Source of the DNA: Erythrobacter sp. JK5
Lineage (GTDB): Bacteria; Pseudomonadota; Alphaproteobacteria; Sphingomonadales; Sphingomonadaceae
Assembly: GCF_018205975.1 (NCBI RefSeq)
Contig: NZ_CP073577.1
Coordinates: 744,001 to 808,000 of the forward strand
DNA: 64,000 nt
Direction of reading: 5' to 3'
Shown one piece after another: positions 63,805 through 64,000 of the stretch (the first letter of the stretch is position 1; each line of letters begins with the position of its first letter). The translations under genes were made by a program, and so were the position numbers. The notes beneath the pieces are model-generated. The model made no database searches. It had not been told where the DNA came from and saw nothing but the letters and a program-made list of their open reading frames with translations.

Positions 63805-64000
63805 TCTCCAATCCGCGCCGCAGCGCTTCCGCGCGCTGCTGGCTGGTTCCGTGAGTAAAGTTCTCGGGGTTGATCCGCTGGCCCGCGCGACGCTGCAACG
63901 TATCGTCGCCGATCGCGCTTGCGGCCCGCAAACCCTCCTGCATGTCGCCCGGTTCGATCAGGCGGGCGTTTTTCCCGGCCCACACGCCGGCATAGCAATC
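63761..64000 (-). CDS. Neutral zinc metallopeptidase (YpfJ-like), C-terminal part
   Basis: Only the last 79 codons are visible; the gene continues beyond the right edge. The segment DCYAGVWAGKNARLIEPGDM, followed by QEGLRAASAIGDDTLQRRAG, then FTHGTSQQRAEALRRGLESA and GSSCDVYFEAG, matches the C-terminal part of the putative neutral zinc metallopeptidase family (Pfam Zn_peptidase_2). The catalytic HExxH lies outside the window. Its tail overlaps the following exported-protein gene by 44 bases in another frame. Confidence 0.85.
   Translation of the reverse strand, partial: DCYAGVWAGKNARLIEPGDMQEGLRAASAIGDDTLQRRAGQRINPENFTHGTSQQRAEALRRGLESADGSSCDVYFEAG

Overview
The window is high-GC chromosomal DNA, dense with genes and mostly in tight co-oriented runs with ATGA/GTGA stop-start overlaps. 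It looks like a member of the Sphingomonadales, most likely Erythrobacteraceae. The reasons are the protein flavours (sdhCDA, phaC with a medium-chain PhaZ, an L9 with a long acidic tail, a BlaI/M56/CreD cassette), a chromosomal subclass B3 metallo-beta-lactamase of the kind known from Erythrobacter, and frequent GTG/TTG starts. The assignment is inference. I saw no rRNA, tRNA, CRISPR array, transposase or integrase.

Layout. 1-3187: end of asd, then a coupled run of small genes (lipoprotein, HCCA-isomerase-like, GFA, hydrolase, membrane protein). 3266-9030: ACE-like M2 peptidase, beta-propeller lipoprotein, RimB-like protease, RimK and two exported proteins. 9117-13144 (minus): FG-GAP lipoprotein behind a 19-base poly-G, amn, and the rpsF-rpsR-rplI operon. 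13346-19108: GST, acyl-CoA ligase, and the murein-recycling pair mpl/ldcA, then fabD. 19143-24677: beta-propeller lipoprotein, GNAT, fabG, dnaN, DUF2855. 24684-30018 (minus): SDR, D-aminoacylase-like amidohydrolase, frameshifted phaZ, phaC. 30196-35258: two tandem PAS-GGDEF-EAL-PilZ proteins. 35352-37169: lepA.

37170-41960 is the accessory region. It holds two relic copies of the lepA 3' end, a lower-GC insert with an OLD-family nuclease and a small repeat protein, a HigB/HigA-type toxin-antitoxin pair with twin operators, and an HTH gene whose C-terminus is cut off by a palindromic insertion. 41962-53277 returns to core genes: bamD, recN, ligA, a dihaem cytochrome c, a CinA-like protein, prmA and the B3 beta-lactamase. 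53231-53595 is a compact unit, a GIY-YIG nuclease gene between two near-identical inverted repeats. 53609-64000 holds an SDR, sdhCDA (no sdhB follows), a C13 caspase-like peptidase, a cyclophilin, the BlaI-M56-CreD envelope-stress cassette with a twin operator, and the end of a YpfJ-type metallopeptidase gene.

How the genes work together: Mpl and LdcA belong to cell-wall recycling; BlaI/M56/CreD is a classic sensor of wall damage, and a B3 beta-lactamase lies 6 kb away; RimB/RimK would modify ribosomal protein S6, whose gene lies about 5.5 kb away; PhaC/PhaZ make and degrade polyhydroxyalkanoate. The most unusual signals are the inverted-repeat GIY-YIG unit, the recoded and triplicated lepA tail beside the OLD-nuclease island, and the poly-G tract over a ribosome-binding site.
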